Assembly: GCF_023111095.1 (NCBI RefSeq)
Contig: NZ_JALGYW010000008.1
Coordinates: forward strand, 1 to 64,000
From: Maribellus sp. YY47
GTDB lineage: Bacteria; Bacteroidota; Bacteroidia; Bacteroidales; Prolixibacteraceae
Direction: 5' to 3'
Length of the DNA: 64,000 bases
In this document: positions 33,595 through 40,865 of the stretch, one piece after another
How positions within the stretch are numbered: the first letter of the stretch is position 1
How the letters are laid out: every line of letters starts with the position of its first letter
Notes under the pieces: model-generated
The model's input: the letters and a program-made list of their open reading frames with translations, nothing else
Told to the model about the DNA's origin: nothing
Database searches by the model: none
Made by a program: the position numbers and the translations under genes

Positions 33595-34347
33595 ATGGAG
33601 GAAGATAAATTCTATCAGAACATTCAGAAAGCACTCGAAGATCTGCCCGAAAACTTCAGTATACTGGAGGAGCGAATCGATATTGAGGTTCAGATGAAAT
33701 ATTTTGAATACACAAAATCGAATCGGGAGAAAGTGGATGCCAAAGGATGTTTTGAACACCGCGACGAGCTTTTTGATAAAGATGTAGAGGAAGGCCGTAA
33801 AAAGGAAATCCTTACTTCGATTGCAGTTTTCGACGATGTAAAGGCTTACCGGACACTCGAAAAATTTGTGGCAGAGTCGGAGGGGGAACTAAAGCAATGG
33901 GCGATACTGGCTTTGCAGGAGAGCAGAATGTTGCTGCAAAGCTCGTTACTCGACGAACAGCAGGTTTTTATTTCAACCGGATTGGGGGGAAAGGGTAAAA
34001 AGCTGAGGTATTTTGTGGTTTTTCTGAACCGGAATGCCGAAGAGTTGCTTTCTGCTACACAACAAAAACTTTTAAAAGACGAACTCGCTTTTGAATTGAA
34101 CAAGCACGAAGGCATTTTTGAGTCGATGGATTTTATGGAAGGCTTTTCATCGGCTCTGGTGATGCTTCCTCTAACGGCAGAAATCCGGTCGGTTTTCCAG
34201 AATATAATCGAAGAATGCAATCAATACGGAGGATTTTTACAGGAAGATTTGATTATTACGAACGTAAAAGTGCTGTCGCGGGGCGAGATTATTCAAATTT
34301 TACATCAAAAAAAGGACAAAGAAAGAGATGAATTGGAAGAAAAATAA
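33595..34347 (+). CDS. conserved protein of unknown function
   Basis: A 250-residue soluble protein that I do not recognise. It is charged and largely helical by composition. The middle part (KAYRTLEKFVAESEGELKQW then AILALQESRMLLQSSLLDE) resembles one or two HEAT-like helical pairs. A glycine-rich turn STGLGGKGKKLRYF is followed by a second domain that ends in LIITNVKVLSRGEIIQILHQ. The ATG at 33595 is chosen because a -7 element TACTTTTG (33569-33576) lies just upstream and would remove the earlier start at 33574. The next gene, a thiamine-binding-like protein, overlaps by 20 bp, suggesting coupled expression. Confidence 0.6.
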   Translation: MEEDKFYQNIQKALEDLPENFSILEERIDIEVQMKYFEYTKSNREKVDAKGCFEHRDELFDKDVEEGRKKEILTSIAVFDDVKAYRTLEKFVAESEGELKQWAILALQESRMLLQSSLLDEQQVFISTGLGGKGKKLRYFVVFLNRNAEELLSATQQKLLKDELAFELNKHEGIFESMDFMEGFSSALVMLPLTAEIRSVFQNIIEECNQYGGFLQEDLIITNVKVLSRGEIIQILHQKKDKERDELEEK

Positions 34348-34630
34348 AATAAATGTGGCGATTCAGGTTTTACCTGAGGCCGATGGAAAAATTAAATATT
34401 CGCTGGTGGATGAAGCCATCAAAGCCATTGCAGAGTCGGGGATGAGATACCAGGTTTGCCCCTTCGAAACGGTGGTAGAGTGTGATTATGAGCAGCTTCC
34501 TGTTTTGCTGGAAACCGTTCATCAGGCCTGTGCCAGCGCCGGAACCGAGAGAATGCTGACCAACCTGAAGGTTCAGGTAAACTTCTCGAACGACGTCACG
34601 ATTGAAGATAAAATGGAAAAATACATTTAA
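34328..34630 (+). CDS. MTH1187/YkoF-type thiamine-binding-family protein
   Basis: A 100-residue ferredoxin-like-fold protein. Features of the family are the strand NVAIQVLPE, the helix-strand segment YSLVDEAIKAIAESGMRYQV, the CPFETVVECDYEQL loop and the closing GTERMLTNLKVQVNF strand. Members bind thiamine or related ligands as multimers, but the role is seldom known. It overlaps the preceding unknown gene by 20 bp, and no thiamine synthesis or transport genes are near. It ends about 70 bp before the tRNA gene. Confidence 0.75.
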   Translation: MNWKKNKINVAIQVLPEADGKIKYSLVDEAIKAIAESGMRYQVCPFETVVECDYEQLPVLLETVHQACASAGTERMLTNLKVQVNFSNDVTIEDKMEKYI

Positions 34631-34700
34631 TTTTTCCTGAGTGTTCGGATTTTTACAAATTAGTTATATATTTGCACCGCTTTTAAGGCAAAACGCCAAC

Positions 34701-34773
34701 GGCCCCGTAGCTTAATGGATAGAGCATCTGACTACGGATCAGAAGGTTGGGGGTTCGAGTCTCTCCGGGGTCA
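34701..34773 (+). tRNA. tRNA-Arg(ACG)
   Basis: A complete cloverleaf of 73 nt. The acceptor stem GGCCCCG (34701-34707) pairs with CGGGGTC (34766-34772) with one G-U, discriminator A34773. The anticodon stem TCTGA/TCAGA encloses CTACGGA with anticodon ACG at 34734-34736, decoding CGN after A34-to-inosine editing. The T loop is GGTTCGAGT. CCA is not encoded. Confidence 0.97.
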
Positions 34774-34780
34774 CCTTATA

Positions 34781-34814
34781 AAAAAAGAGCTGAAGTTTAC
34801 TTCAGCTCTTTTTT
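34781..34814. terminator. terminator between tRNA-Arg and carbonic anhydrase
   Basis: Perfect 14-bp stem AAAAAAGAGCTGAA (34781-34794) / TTCAGCTCTTTTTT (34801-34814) with a 6-nt loop. Symmetric A/T tracts allow use by both convergent transcripts. Confidence 0.93.
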
Positions 34815-34845
34815 CGTTTTAACCCATTCCAATGCTTCTGATGAG

Positions 34846-35472
34846 CTAATCAAGATGATAGATTTCCATAACGTTGGCCATAATTTTGGAGAGATCAATC
34901 TTTAAATCAATCAATTTTCCGGTGTGGATATCAAACACCCAGCCATGTATGGTAATTCCTCTTTCGCGGTAAGCCCGTTGCACTTCAGCCGTTTTGATTA
35001 CGTTGATGCACTGTTCCTGGACATTGAGCTCAACCAGCCGTTTATAGCGCGAATCTTCGTCTTCGATAAGGTTTAATTCATCTTTGTGCGTACGGTATAC
35101 ATCACGGATGTTTCTGAGCCACGGGTTAAGGATTCCCAAATCCTGCGACTGCATGGCTGCCTTTACCCCGCCACAGTAGTAATGACCGCAAACTACAATG
35201 TGCTGCACCTTCAGATGGACAACGGCATAATCGATCACCGACATCGAACTTAAATCGGTATTCGGAACCATATTGGCAATGTTCCGGTGTACAAAAGCTT
35301 CTCCTGCCGAAATTCCCATCAGTTCTTCCGCCGTTACCCGGCTGTCGGAACAACCGATGTAGAGGATATCCGGATTCTGACCTTTCGAAAGGTTCTTGAA
35401 GTAATCCGGGTCCTGATTCAATTTATCTTTTACCCAGGTATGGTTGTTTTCGAAAATCTTTTTGATGTCCAT
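34846..35472 (-). CDS. can: beta-class carbonic anhydrase
   Basis: A 208-residue cytoplasmic zinc enzyme interconverting CO2 and bicarbonate. Zinc ligands and the catalytic dyad are in YIGCSDSRV (Cys, Asp, Arg) and CGHYYCGGVKAA (His, Cys). RNIANMVPNTD and VIDYAVVHLKVQHIVV are further family segments. The C-terminal GWVFDIHTGKLIDL is usual for this subtype. Monocistronic, convergent to the tRNA. Confidence 0.95.
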   Translation of the reverse strand: MDIKKIFENNHTWVKDKLNQDPDYFKNLSKGQNPDILYIGCSDSRVTAEELMGISAGEAFVHRNIANMVPNTDLSSMSVIDYAVVHLKVQHIVVCGHYYCGGVKAAMQSQDLGILNPWLRNIRDVYRTHKDELNLIEDEDSRYKRLVELNVQEQCINVIKTAEVQRAYRERGITIHGWVFDIHTGKLIDLKIDLSKIMANVMEIYHLD

Positions 35473-35696
35473 TGTTATGTCTGTTTATTCGAACTTAAAA
35501 TTCAGTGTCGGTTATCGGGGCCGCCATGCAATATACAAAACATTAGCAGTTTCCGATTTGCATGTTCAGGCAGTTCTCGCCCGATAATTGTTTTCATAAC
35601 AACTCACATCGCATTTGGTTGCTGCGGTTAGCATTTTACTTAAAGATTGAATTTCGAATAACGCATATTCAACTGCTCATCGCTCATGACTGGCAA

Positions 35697-37103
35697 CTAG
35701 TTCTCGTCCAGTTTGGGCATCGACTCATACCAGGTTGTTACTTTTTGAGCCATCTCTTCCACCTTTTCGGGGCTCTCGGTAGCAAGGTTATTGTTTTCTC
35801 CCGGATCGGTAACAATGTTGTACAATTCGGGTCTGCTGCCGTCGTAGTCGCATAGTAGTTTCCATTCTCCTTCGCGAACAGCAAGGTCTGGTAAATTTTT
35901 AAAGCCGTTAGCGTTTTTTCTGTCTGGAGGACGGCTGTAAAAAATGGGTGCCTGTCGTGAAGATGCCGATTTAGCAAGAAGGACTTCGAGCAGGTTTTCG
36001 CCGTCGCAAAGCGAATTTTCAGGTGCATCTACTCCCGCGAATTTGAGCATTGAAGGGCGAATATCAATAGCCGATAAAACGGACGCTGAGTTTCGTGATC
36101 CTTTGGCTTCCCTGTTTATAAATTTGGGCCCCCAAACAATCAGCGACGAACGGATGCCTCCTTCGTACAATTGTCCCTTGAAGCCTTTCAGGTTTCCTGA
36201 TTTTCCGGCGCCTTTTTCGGGGCCGTTATCAGAGCACAGTAAAATCAGCGTATTATCGCGTAAGTCATCGTTGCTTTGAATGTATTCAAACAATTTTCCA
36301 AACTGTTTATCCATGGCTTCTACAACAGCCAGGTACAAGGCTCTTTTCCCGGCTTCCTTTGCCAATCCGTATTGCTCGAAAGGCGGCCAGAAGGGGCTGT
36401 GCACATCATCGGGCCAAATATTTACATAAAAGGGCTGTTGAGCGTTTTGGGCCTCGCCGATAAACTGAATGGCAGCATCAATAAAGCCAGTGGTTATTTC
36501 GGAGCGTTGCATCCAGGTAAAAGGTTGTCCCAGCTTTTCTGCTCCTTCCCAAATCCGTCCCACTTTACCGGTTTCGTCTTTTGTTAATGGAAGCAGTTTG
36601 GGGCCCATTCCTTCAAAATTGGTGAGCGACTGATCGAAGCCATAGTCGGTAATCGGCGGAGCATCGTTTACATCGCGTTGACCTCCCATATGCCATTTCC
36701 CGAAATGCCCTGTTGCGTATCCGTTATCGTGTAGGTTTTTTGCCAGCGTGGGGGCCGAAGAATCAAGCCAGTTGGCCATACCGCGTTCCCGGTTTCTTTC
36801 TCTGAACTCCAGGTAAGAGGTAATGTTCCAGCGCTGCGGATAGGTTCCGGTTGAAAGGGCTACCCGCGACGGCGAGCAGATCGGCGAGTTCACATAGAAT
36901 TGGTCGAAGCAAATGCCCTCCGAAGCCAGTTCGTCGATATTCGGGGTTTGAGCATCGGTATTGCCAAAACACGACAAATCTGACCATCCCATATCGTCGA
37001 TAAGTATCATGATAATGTTGGGCTTTTTATTGACTTTATTCGAGGTACATCCAAGCGTGAAAAACAGGGTACAGGCGATAATCAGGTTTAGTGTTTTTTT
37101 CAT
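35697..37103 (-). CDS. sulfatase lipoprotein (S1 family, Cys-type)
   Basis: A 468-residue sulfatase. The ATG at 37103 gives a signal with lipobox FTLGC (Cys19), so export and lipidation are likely. Metal ligands lie in ILIDDMGWSD (Asp36-Asp37). The formylglycine motif CSPSR starts at Cys76, the Cys form that needs a maturase, and TYPQRW follows. Further segments GHFGKWHMGG, LLCSDNGPEKGAGKSGNLKG and the C-terminal GEWKLLCDYDG are typical of carbohydrate sulfatases of PULs. The substrate is unknown. It stands alone beside the repeat-rich region, with no maturase or PUL genes adjoining. Confidence 0.92.
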   Translation of the reverse strand: MKKTLNLIIACTLFFTLGCTSNKVNKKPNIIMILIDDMGWSDLSCFGNTDAQTPNIDELASEGICFDQFYVNSPICSPSRVALSTGTYPQRWNITSYLEFRERNRERGMANWLDSSAPTLAKNLHDNGYATGHFGKWHMGGQRDVNDAPPITDYGFDQSLTNFEGMGPKLLPLTKDETGKVGRIWEGAEKLGQPFTWMQRSEITTGFIDAAIQFIGEAQNAQQPFYVNIWPDDVHSPFWPPFEQYGLAKEAGKRALYLAVVEAMDKQFGKLFEYIQSNDDLRDNTLILLCSDNGPEKGAGKSGNLKGFKGQLYEGGIRSSLIVWGPKFINREAKGSRNSASVLSAIDIRPSMLKFAGVDAPENSLCDGENLLEVLLAKSASSRQAPIFYSRPPDRKNANGFKNLPDLAVREGEWKLLCDYDGSRPELYNIVTDPGENNNLATESPEKVEEMAQKVTTWYESMPKLDEN

Positions 37104-37439
37104 TTCAGGCAAGCTTTAAGGTTTATTGGCCGCTTTCGACCAACGAATATAAGGATTGTAAGTAATTGCTTAAAAGATTTAAGGCGTTTTTCGTTAGACT
37201 GGCTTATTTGAGAGGGAACAAATTGTTTCTTCTCCGAACATTTGTTTTACAGCACCCGAAGAGACGGGGGCGGAACATCAATTTCGGGAGTTGTTCCCCG
37301 ATTGCAGAATAGTGTGCGTGGCGAAGGTAAGATCGGATAGTTAGCTTTCTGTTGTGCACAGGTAAGATGCCTGTTTGTATTTGCACACTCTTTATTTGAA
37401 AAGTGAACCTGTTAATTTGCTAAATAACATTGCCTATTC

Positions 37440-37565
37440 GATAAAACCGGATGCTCGTTTGATAAAACCGGAAGATCATTTCATAAAACAGGATGCTCGT
37501 TTGATAAAACCGGAAGCCTGTTTGAATAAATGGGAAGCTTACTTTATAAAACCGGATGGCTATTT
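37440..37565 (+). repeat. 21-nt tandem repeat, six units
   Basis: Six imperfect units of about 21 nt with consensus GATAAAACCGGAAGCTCGTTT. Units 1-4 are exactly 21 nt, the fifth 22 and the sixth 20. In one plus-strand frame the unit reads as a heptapeptide of the type IKPDARL, but the only start is TTG and the pattern is lost after 37565, so coding is doubtful. Confidence 0.8.
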
Positions 37566-37744
37566 GAAAAAACAGTTCAGACTTCAGAGTTTAGAGTTCA
37601 GGGTGCAGTCGCAGTTGGCAGGGATTGAGGAACTGAGGGACTGAAGGATTGATTGTTCAAAGTTTAGAATTCAGAGTTCAGAGAAAAAGGATTGATGAGA
37701 TTGATACAGATTGACCCCTGCTGACTAATGCCCAATGACTTGCA

Positions 37745-38563
37745 GCTATTCAAGCATTTTAGCATTAACGCATTTAAGCATTTTTGCTGAAGGGCTGAAG
37801 GATTGAGGGATTGAATTAGATTGAAGAAGATTGATGAGATTGAATTTCCAATTTCCAATTTCCAGTGCCCAATGACCAATGACCAATGACTCGCCACTCG
37901 AAGCTAGCAGCTCGTAACTTGAGGCTTGTAGCTTGCCGCTTTTGGCTATTCAAGCATTTAAGCATTGTTCAGAGTTTAGAGAGGAAGTAAACAAAGGAGC
38001 TTCTGTTTCTGGTTTTTGGCTTATCAGCCTGATTTTACTATTTGTCATGACACAAATAGTAAACACAAAAGTCTAGGCTGCGTCCGCTTCGCACGAAAAA
38101 GCTACGTATTGCCGGCTAAGAGTTCAGAACTCCCCCGAGTACTCGGGGTCAAACAGCTGAACTCTTTTAACGCCGTCTTCACTTGTTTTTCGGCTCACCG
38201 CCCGAGGCCAATGTATGCGATCTGTCGTGTTTCATTGCTCATTTTCGCATTCAGGCATTAACGCATCTATGCATTGTTTTGAGGGATTGAAGAAGATTGA
38301 TGAGATTGAATTTCCAATTTCCAATGACCAATTTCCAATGACCAATGCCCAATGACCAATGACCAATGACTCGCCACTCGGAGCTAGCAGCTCGTAACTT
38401 GAGGTTTGTAGCTTGCCGCTTGTGGCTATTCAAGCATTAACGCATTTAAGCATTTTTGCTGAAGGACTGAAGGATTGAGGGATTGAGGGATTGAATTAGA
38501 TTGAAGAAGATTGATAAGTTGAATTTCCAATTTCCAATGACCAGTGCCCAGTGACCAATGACT
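37745..38563. repeat. mosaic dispersed repeats with CCAATGA heptamers
   Basis: A block at about 37800-37965 recurs at about 38283-38450 in near identity, and again partly at 38452-38563. Each copy strings together short words: ATTGAAGAAGATTGATGAG, AATTTCCAATTTCCA, the heptamer run AATGACCAATGACCAATGAC (37871-37890 and 38351-38370), CTCGCCACTCG, GCTAGCAGCTCGTAACTTG, GTAGCTTGCCGCTT and CAAGCATTAACGCATTTAAG. This resembles the short tandemly repeated repetitive sequences known between genes in some bacteria. Confidence 0.8.
38118..38166. repeat. nested palindrome in a GC-richer patch
   Basis: A perfect 16-bp palindrome CCCCGAGTACTCGGGG (38133-38148) is enclosed by a 10-bp inverted repeat AAGAGTTCAG (38118-38127) / CTGAACTCTT (38157-38166). 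The patch 38070-38210 is richer in G+C than its surroundings and unlike the word repeats on both sides. It could be a REP-like element or remnant of a small mobile element. Confidence 0.55.
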
Positions 38564-38765
38564 ATTTTTAACGTTCTTTTAACTTCCGGTTATCATTGGC
38601 TGAAGTTCCTTTTATACGTAGTGCCTGGATGATGTGACTCCCATTTCTGAGATAGAATTCGCGATTTCAGAACGGAATATTCTGTATTTTAGCACATAGA
38701 TCTTATTTTTTGACGGTGATTTTTATGATAATCGTTATTTTCGGCGGGTCAAAAAAAAACACTGC

Positions 38766-40457
38766 ATGAATTATTCTCTAATCGATTTTTTAACGTTAAT
38801 CGGTGCGCTTGGCTTATTCCTGTACGGAATGAAATTAATGAGCGAAGCCTTGCAAAAAGTAGCCGGCAGCAAACTTCGAAATTTTCTGGCAGCGATGACC
38901 TCCAACCGGTTTATGGGGGTAATCACCGGTCTTTCCATTACGGCCATCATTCAATCGTCGAGTGCCACCACGGTAATGATCGTGAGTTTTGTTAACGCAG
39001 GCCTGTTAACGCTTACCGAATCAGTCGGGGTAATTATGGGCGCCAACGTTGGTACTACAGTTACGGCGTGGATCATTTCGATTCTTGGGTTTAAGGTAAA
39101 AATGAGTGTGCTGGCGTTTCCGATCATTGGTATCGGTTTCCCACTGATCTTCTCAAAAAAGACACGCAATCAGTCGTGGGGGGAAGTACTGGTGGGGTTT
39201 GCACTGTTGTTTATCGGTTTGGAGAGTTTAAAAACCAGTGTACCAAATATCGGCGAGAATCCCGAGATCCTCGAATTTCTGAAACACTTTACGGGGATGG
39301 GTATCGGTTCCAGTTTGATTTTTCTGGTGATTGGTACAATATTGACCGTTGTGATTCAGTCGTCGAGCGCTACCATGGCTTTGACCCTGGTGATGTGTAA
39401 CAATGGTTGGATTAACTTCGACAGCGCAGCAGCCATGGTTTTGGGTGAAAACATCGGAACCACCATTACCGCCAATATTGCTGCGGTAGTTGCCAATTCA
39501 TCGGCGAAAAGAGCGGCACGAATCCATCTTCTTTTCAATGTGGTGGGAGTAATTTTGGTACTTACCATATTTCCCTACTTCTTGCGGGGTGTAGATAGTA
39601 TCACCCAATATTTTACCGGAAGTTCAGCATTTACCAATACGGGAGCGGTACCCATCGCGTTGTCGTTTTTTCATACGAGTTTTAATATCCTGAATGTTTT
39701 GTTGCAAATCTGGTTTGTAAAATACCTGGTAAGCCTTGTACAGAAGATTGTTCCTGAACGTGAAGACGAACAGGAATTCAAGTTAAAGTACATCAAATTC
39801 GGGATGCTTAGTACCCGCGAACTTTCGTTGCTTCAGGCTAAAAAAGAAATTGTGGTTTACGCGCAGCATACCAAAAAAATGTTTGGACGGCTTACCCAAA
39901 TGCTCAATGAAGAAAACGAACGTAAGATTTTAAAACAGTTCGGGAAAGTTGAGGTTGGCGAAGATAAAAGCGATGAAATGGAAGTGTCGATTGCCAAATA
40001 TCTGACCAAAGTGGCTGAAGGAGAATTAAGTAAACAGTCGTCAAGAAACATTAGTTCGATGTTGCGCATTGTTGACGAGATTGAAAGCATTGGTGATTCC
40101 TGTTTGAATATTGCACGTGCCTTGTTGCGTATCAGCGATAAAAAAGAAAAGCTGACTCCGGAGATGAAAAAGAAACTCACGGAGATGTTTGCTTTGGTTG
40201 AAAAATCGATGGATATCATGATCGAGAACCTGAATAAGAACAATTACGAAGTAGACAAAACAGCTACGGAAGCCATTGAAAAGCAAATCAACAGGTTTAG
40301 GGATAAACTCAGGAAAGAGCATGTAACAGATATCGAAAGCGATACCTATTCGTACCAGCTGGGAACCTTGTATAAAGACATTTTTTCGGGACTGGAACGA
40401 ATGGGCGATCATATTTACGACGTTACCATGTCGATCGTTGATTATGCCGAATCCTAA
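38766..40457 (+). CDS. Na+/phosphate cotransporter with PhoU-like C-terminal domain
   Basis: A 563-residue inner membrane protein. The N-terminal 320 residues are a NptA/PNaS transporter with two inverted repeats, each carrying the QSSSAT motif (ITAIIQSSSATTVMIVSFVN and LTVVIQSSSATMALTLVM), and GANVGTTVTAW / GENIGTTITANI partners. The C-terminal 200 residues form charged helices of the PhoU type (ISSMLRIVDEIESIGDSCLN, YKDIFSGLERMGDHIYDVT), probably adjusting transport to phosphate supply. It stands alone between the repeat region and a terminator, without pho genes nearby. Confidence 0.92.
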   Translation: MNYSLIDFLTLIGALGLFLYGMKLMSEALQKVAGSKLRNFLAAMTSNRFMGVITGLSITAIIQSSSATTVMIVSFVNAGLLTLTESVGVIMGANVGTTVTAWIISILGFKVKMSVLAFPIIGIGFPLIFSKKTRNQSWGEVLVGFALLFIGLESLKTSVPNIGENPEILEFLKHFTGMGIGSSLIFLVIGTILTVVIQSSSATMALTLVMCNNGWINFDSAAAMVLGENIGTTITANIAAVVANSSAKRAARIHLLFNVVGVILVLTIFPYFLRGVDSITQYFTGSSAFTNTGAVPIALSFFHTSFNILNVLLQIWFVKYLVSLVQKIVPEREDEQEFKLKYIKFGMLSTRELSLLQAKKEIVVYAQHTKKMFGRLTQMLNEENERKILKQFGKVEVGEDKSDEMEVSIAKYLTKVAEGELSKQSSRNISSMLRIVDEIESIGDSCLNIARALLRISDKKEKLTPEMKKKLTEMFALVEKSMDIMIENLNKNNYEVDKTATEAIEKQINRFRDKLRKEHVTDIESDTYSYQLGTLYKDIFSGLERMGDHIYDVTMSIVDYAES

Positions 40458-40489
40458 CATTTAGGATCAAACCAGAAGTAAACCCGGTA

Positions 40490-40522
40490 ACTTTTCTTTA
40501 AAGAAATTACCGGGTTTATTTT
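40490..40522 (+). terminator. terminator after the Na/Pi cotransporter
   Basis: Perfect 11-bp stem AAACCCGGTAA (40490-40500) / TTACCGGGTTT (40507-40517), 6-nt loop, followed by an AT-rich tract with T runs. Confidence 0.88.
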
Positions 40523-40559
40523 TATGAAAAGGTCTTTTCTTCAAAATAATACCAGCCAC

Positions 40560-40805
40560 TTGGCAATGGTAGTTGAGGTGTAGCAGATCTTCCGCAGTCT
40601 GATTATGACGATCAGGCGGTTCAAGTACGATAAGCTGATGAGCTAACCATGAAATTACGGCATAAAAAGGGACGTGTAGCCAAAGTATTGGTCTGAAATT
40701 ATCGGAATGGGAAAGGAAAATGGATTTCCGAACCTGAAAAGCGGGGTGAAAGGAGGAATATTGTATATCTCCGATCAGAAATAAAAATTCCATCCCTGTT
40801 TTCAA
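40560..40805 (-). pseudogene. possible C-terminal remnant of a WYL-domain regulator
   Basis: The 408-bp spacer between the Na/Pi gene and GH92 holds a minus-strand frame whose central part reads LHVPFYAVISW followed by AHQLIVLEPPD. This resembles the conserved end of WYL-domain transcriptional regulators, where a V..EI.SWIL strand-helix is followed by a G..V.VLEP segment, except that about four residues are missing between SW and AH. The frame continues through the neighbouring terminator hairpin, and no N-terminal HTH or WYL core is present, so any gene here is a decayed fragment. The likeness is short and I hold it loosely. Confidence 0.3.
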
Positions 40806-40865
40806 AAGAAAGCAAAGATGGAATTTTAAATAGCCTGACTTTAGCCAGGTGGTTTATCGAAATAT

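Larger units (their letters stand above)
37104..38765. other. long repeat-rich intergenic region
   Basis: About 1.66 kb without a convincing gene. It contains a 21-nt tandem repeat (37440-37565), mosaic word-like repeats in at least two long copies about 480 bp apart, and a GC-rich palindromic patch near 38118-38166. Short open frames over it are repeat translations with no ATG or no family likeness. A promoter for the downstream Na/Pi gene was not clearly identified. Confidence 0.7.

Noticed and set aside
34701-34814. tRNA-Arg as attachment site of an integrated element
   Set aside because: No integrase, no repeat of the tRNA 3' end was noticed, and housekeeping genes lie on both sides.
37375-37644. 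89-codon frame over the 21-nt repeat
   Set aside because: It has only a TTG start, and the heptad pattern collapses into the word repeats downstream.
37664-37897. Minus-strand frame with HWSLVIGHWKLEIGN, and its twin at 38251-38433
   Set aside because: It is a translation of CCAATGA heptamer repeats, a well-known kind of spurious protein.
40467-40805. Full 112-codon minus-strand frame as an intact gene
   Set aside because: Its end passes through the Na/Pi terminator hairpin, and only the middle resembles any family; only a remnant is listed.
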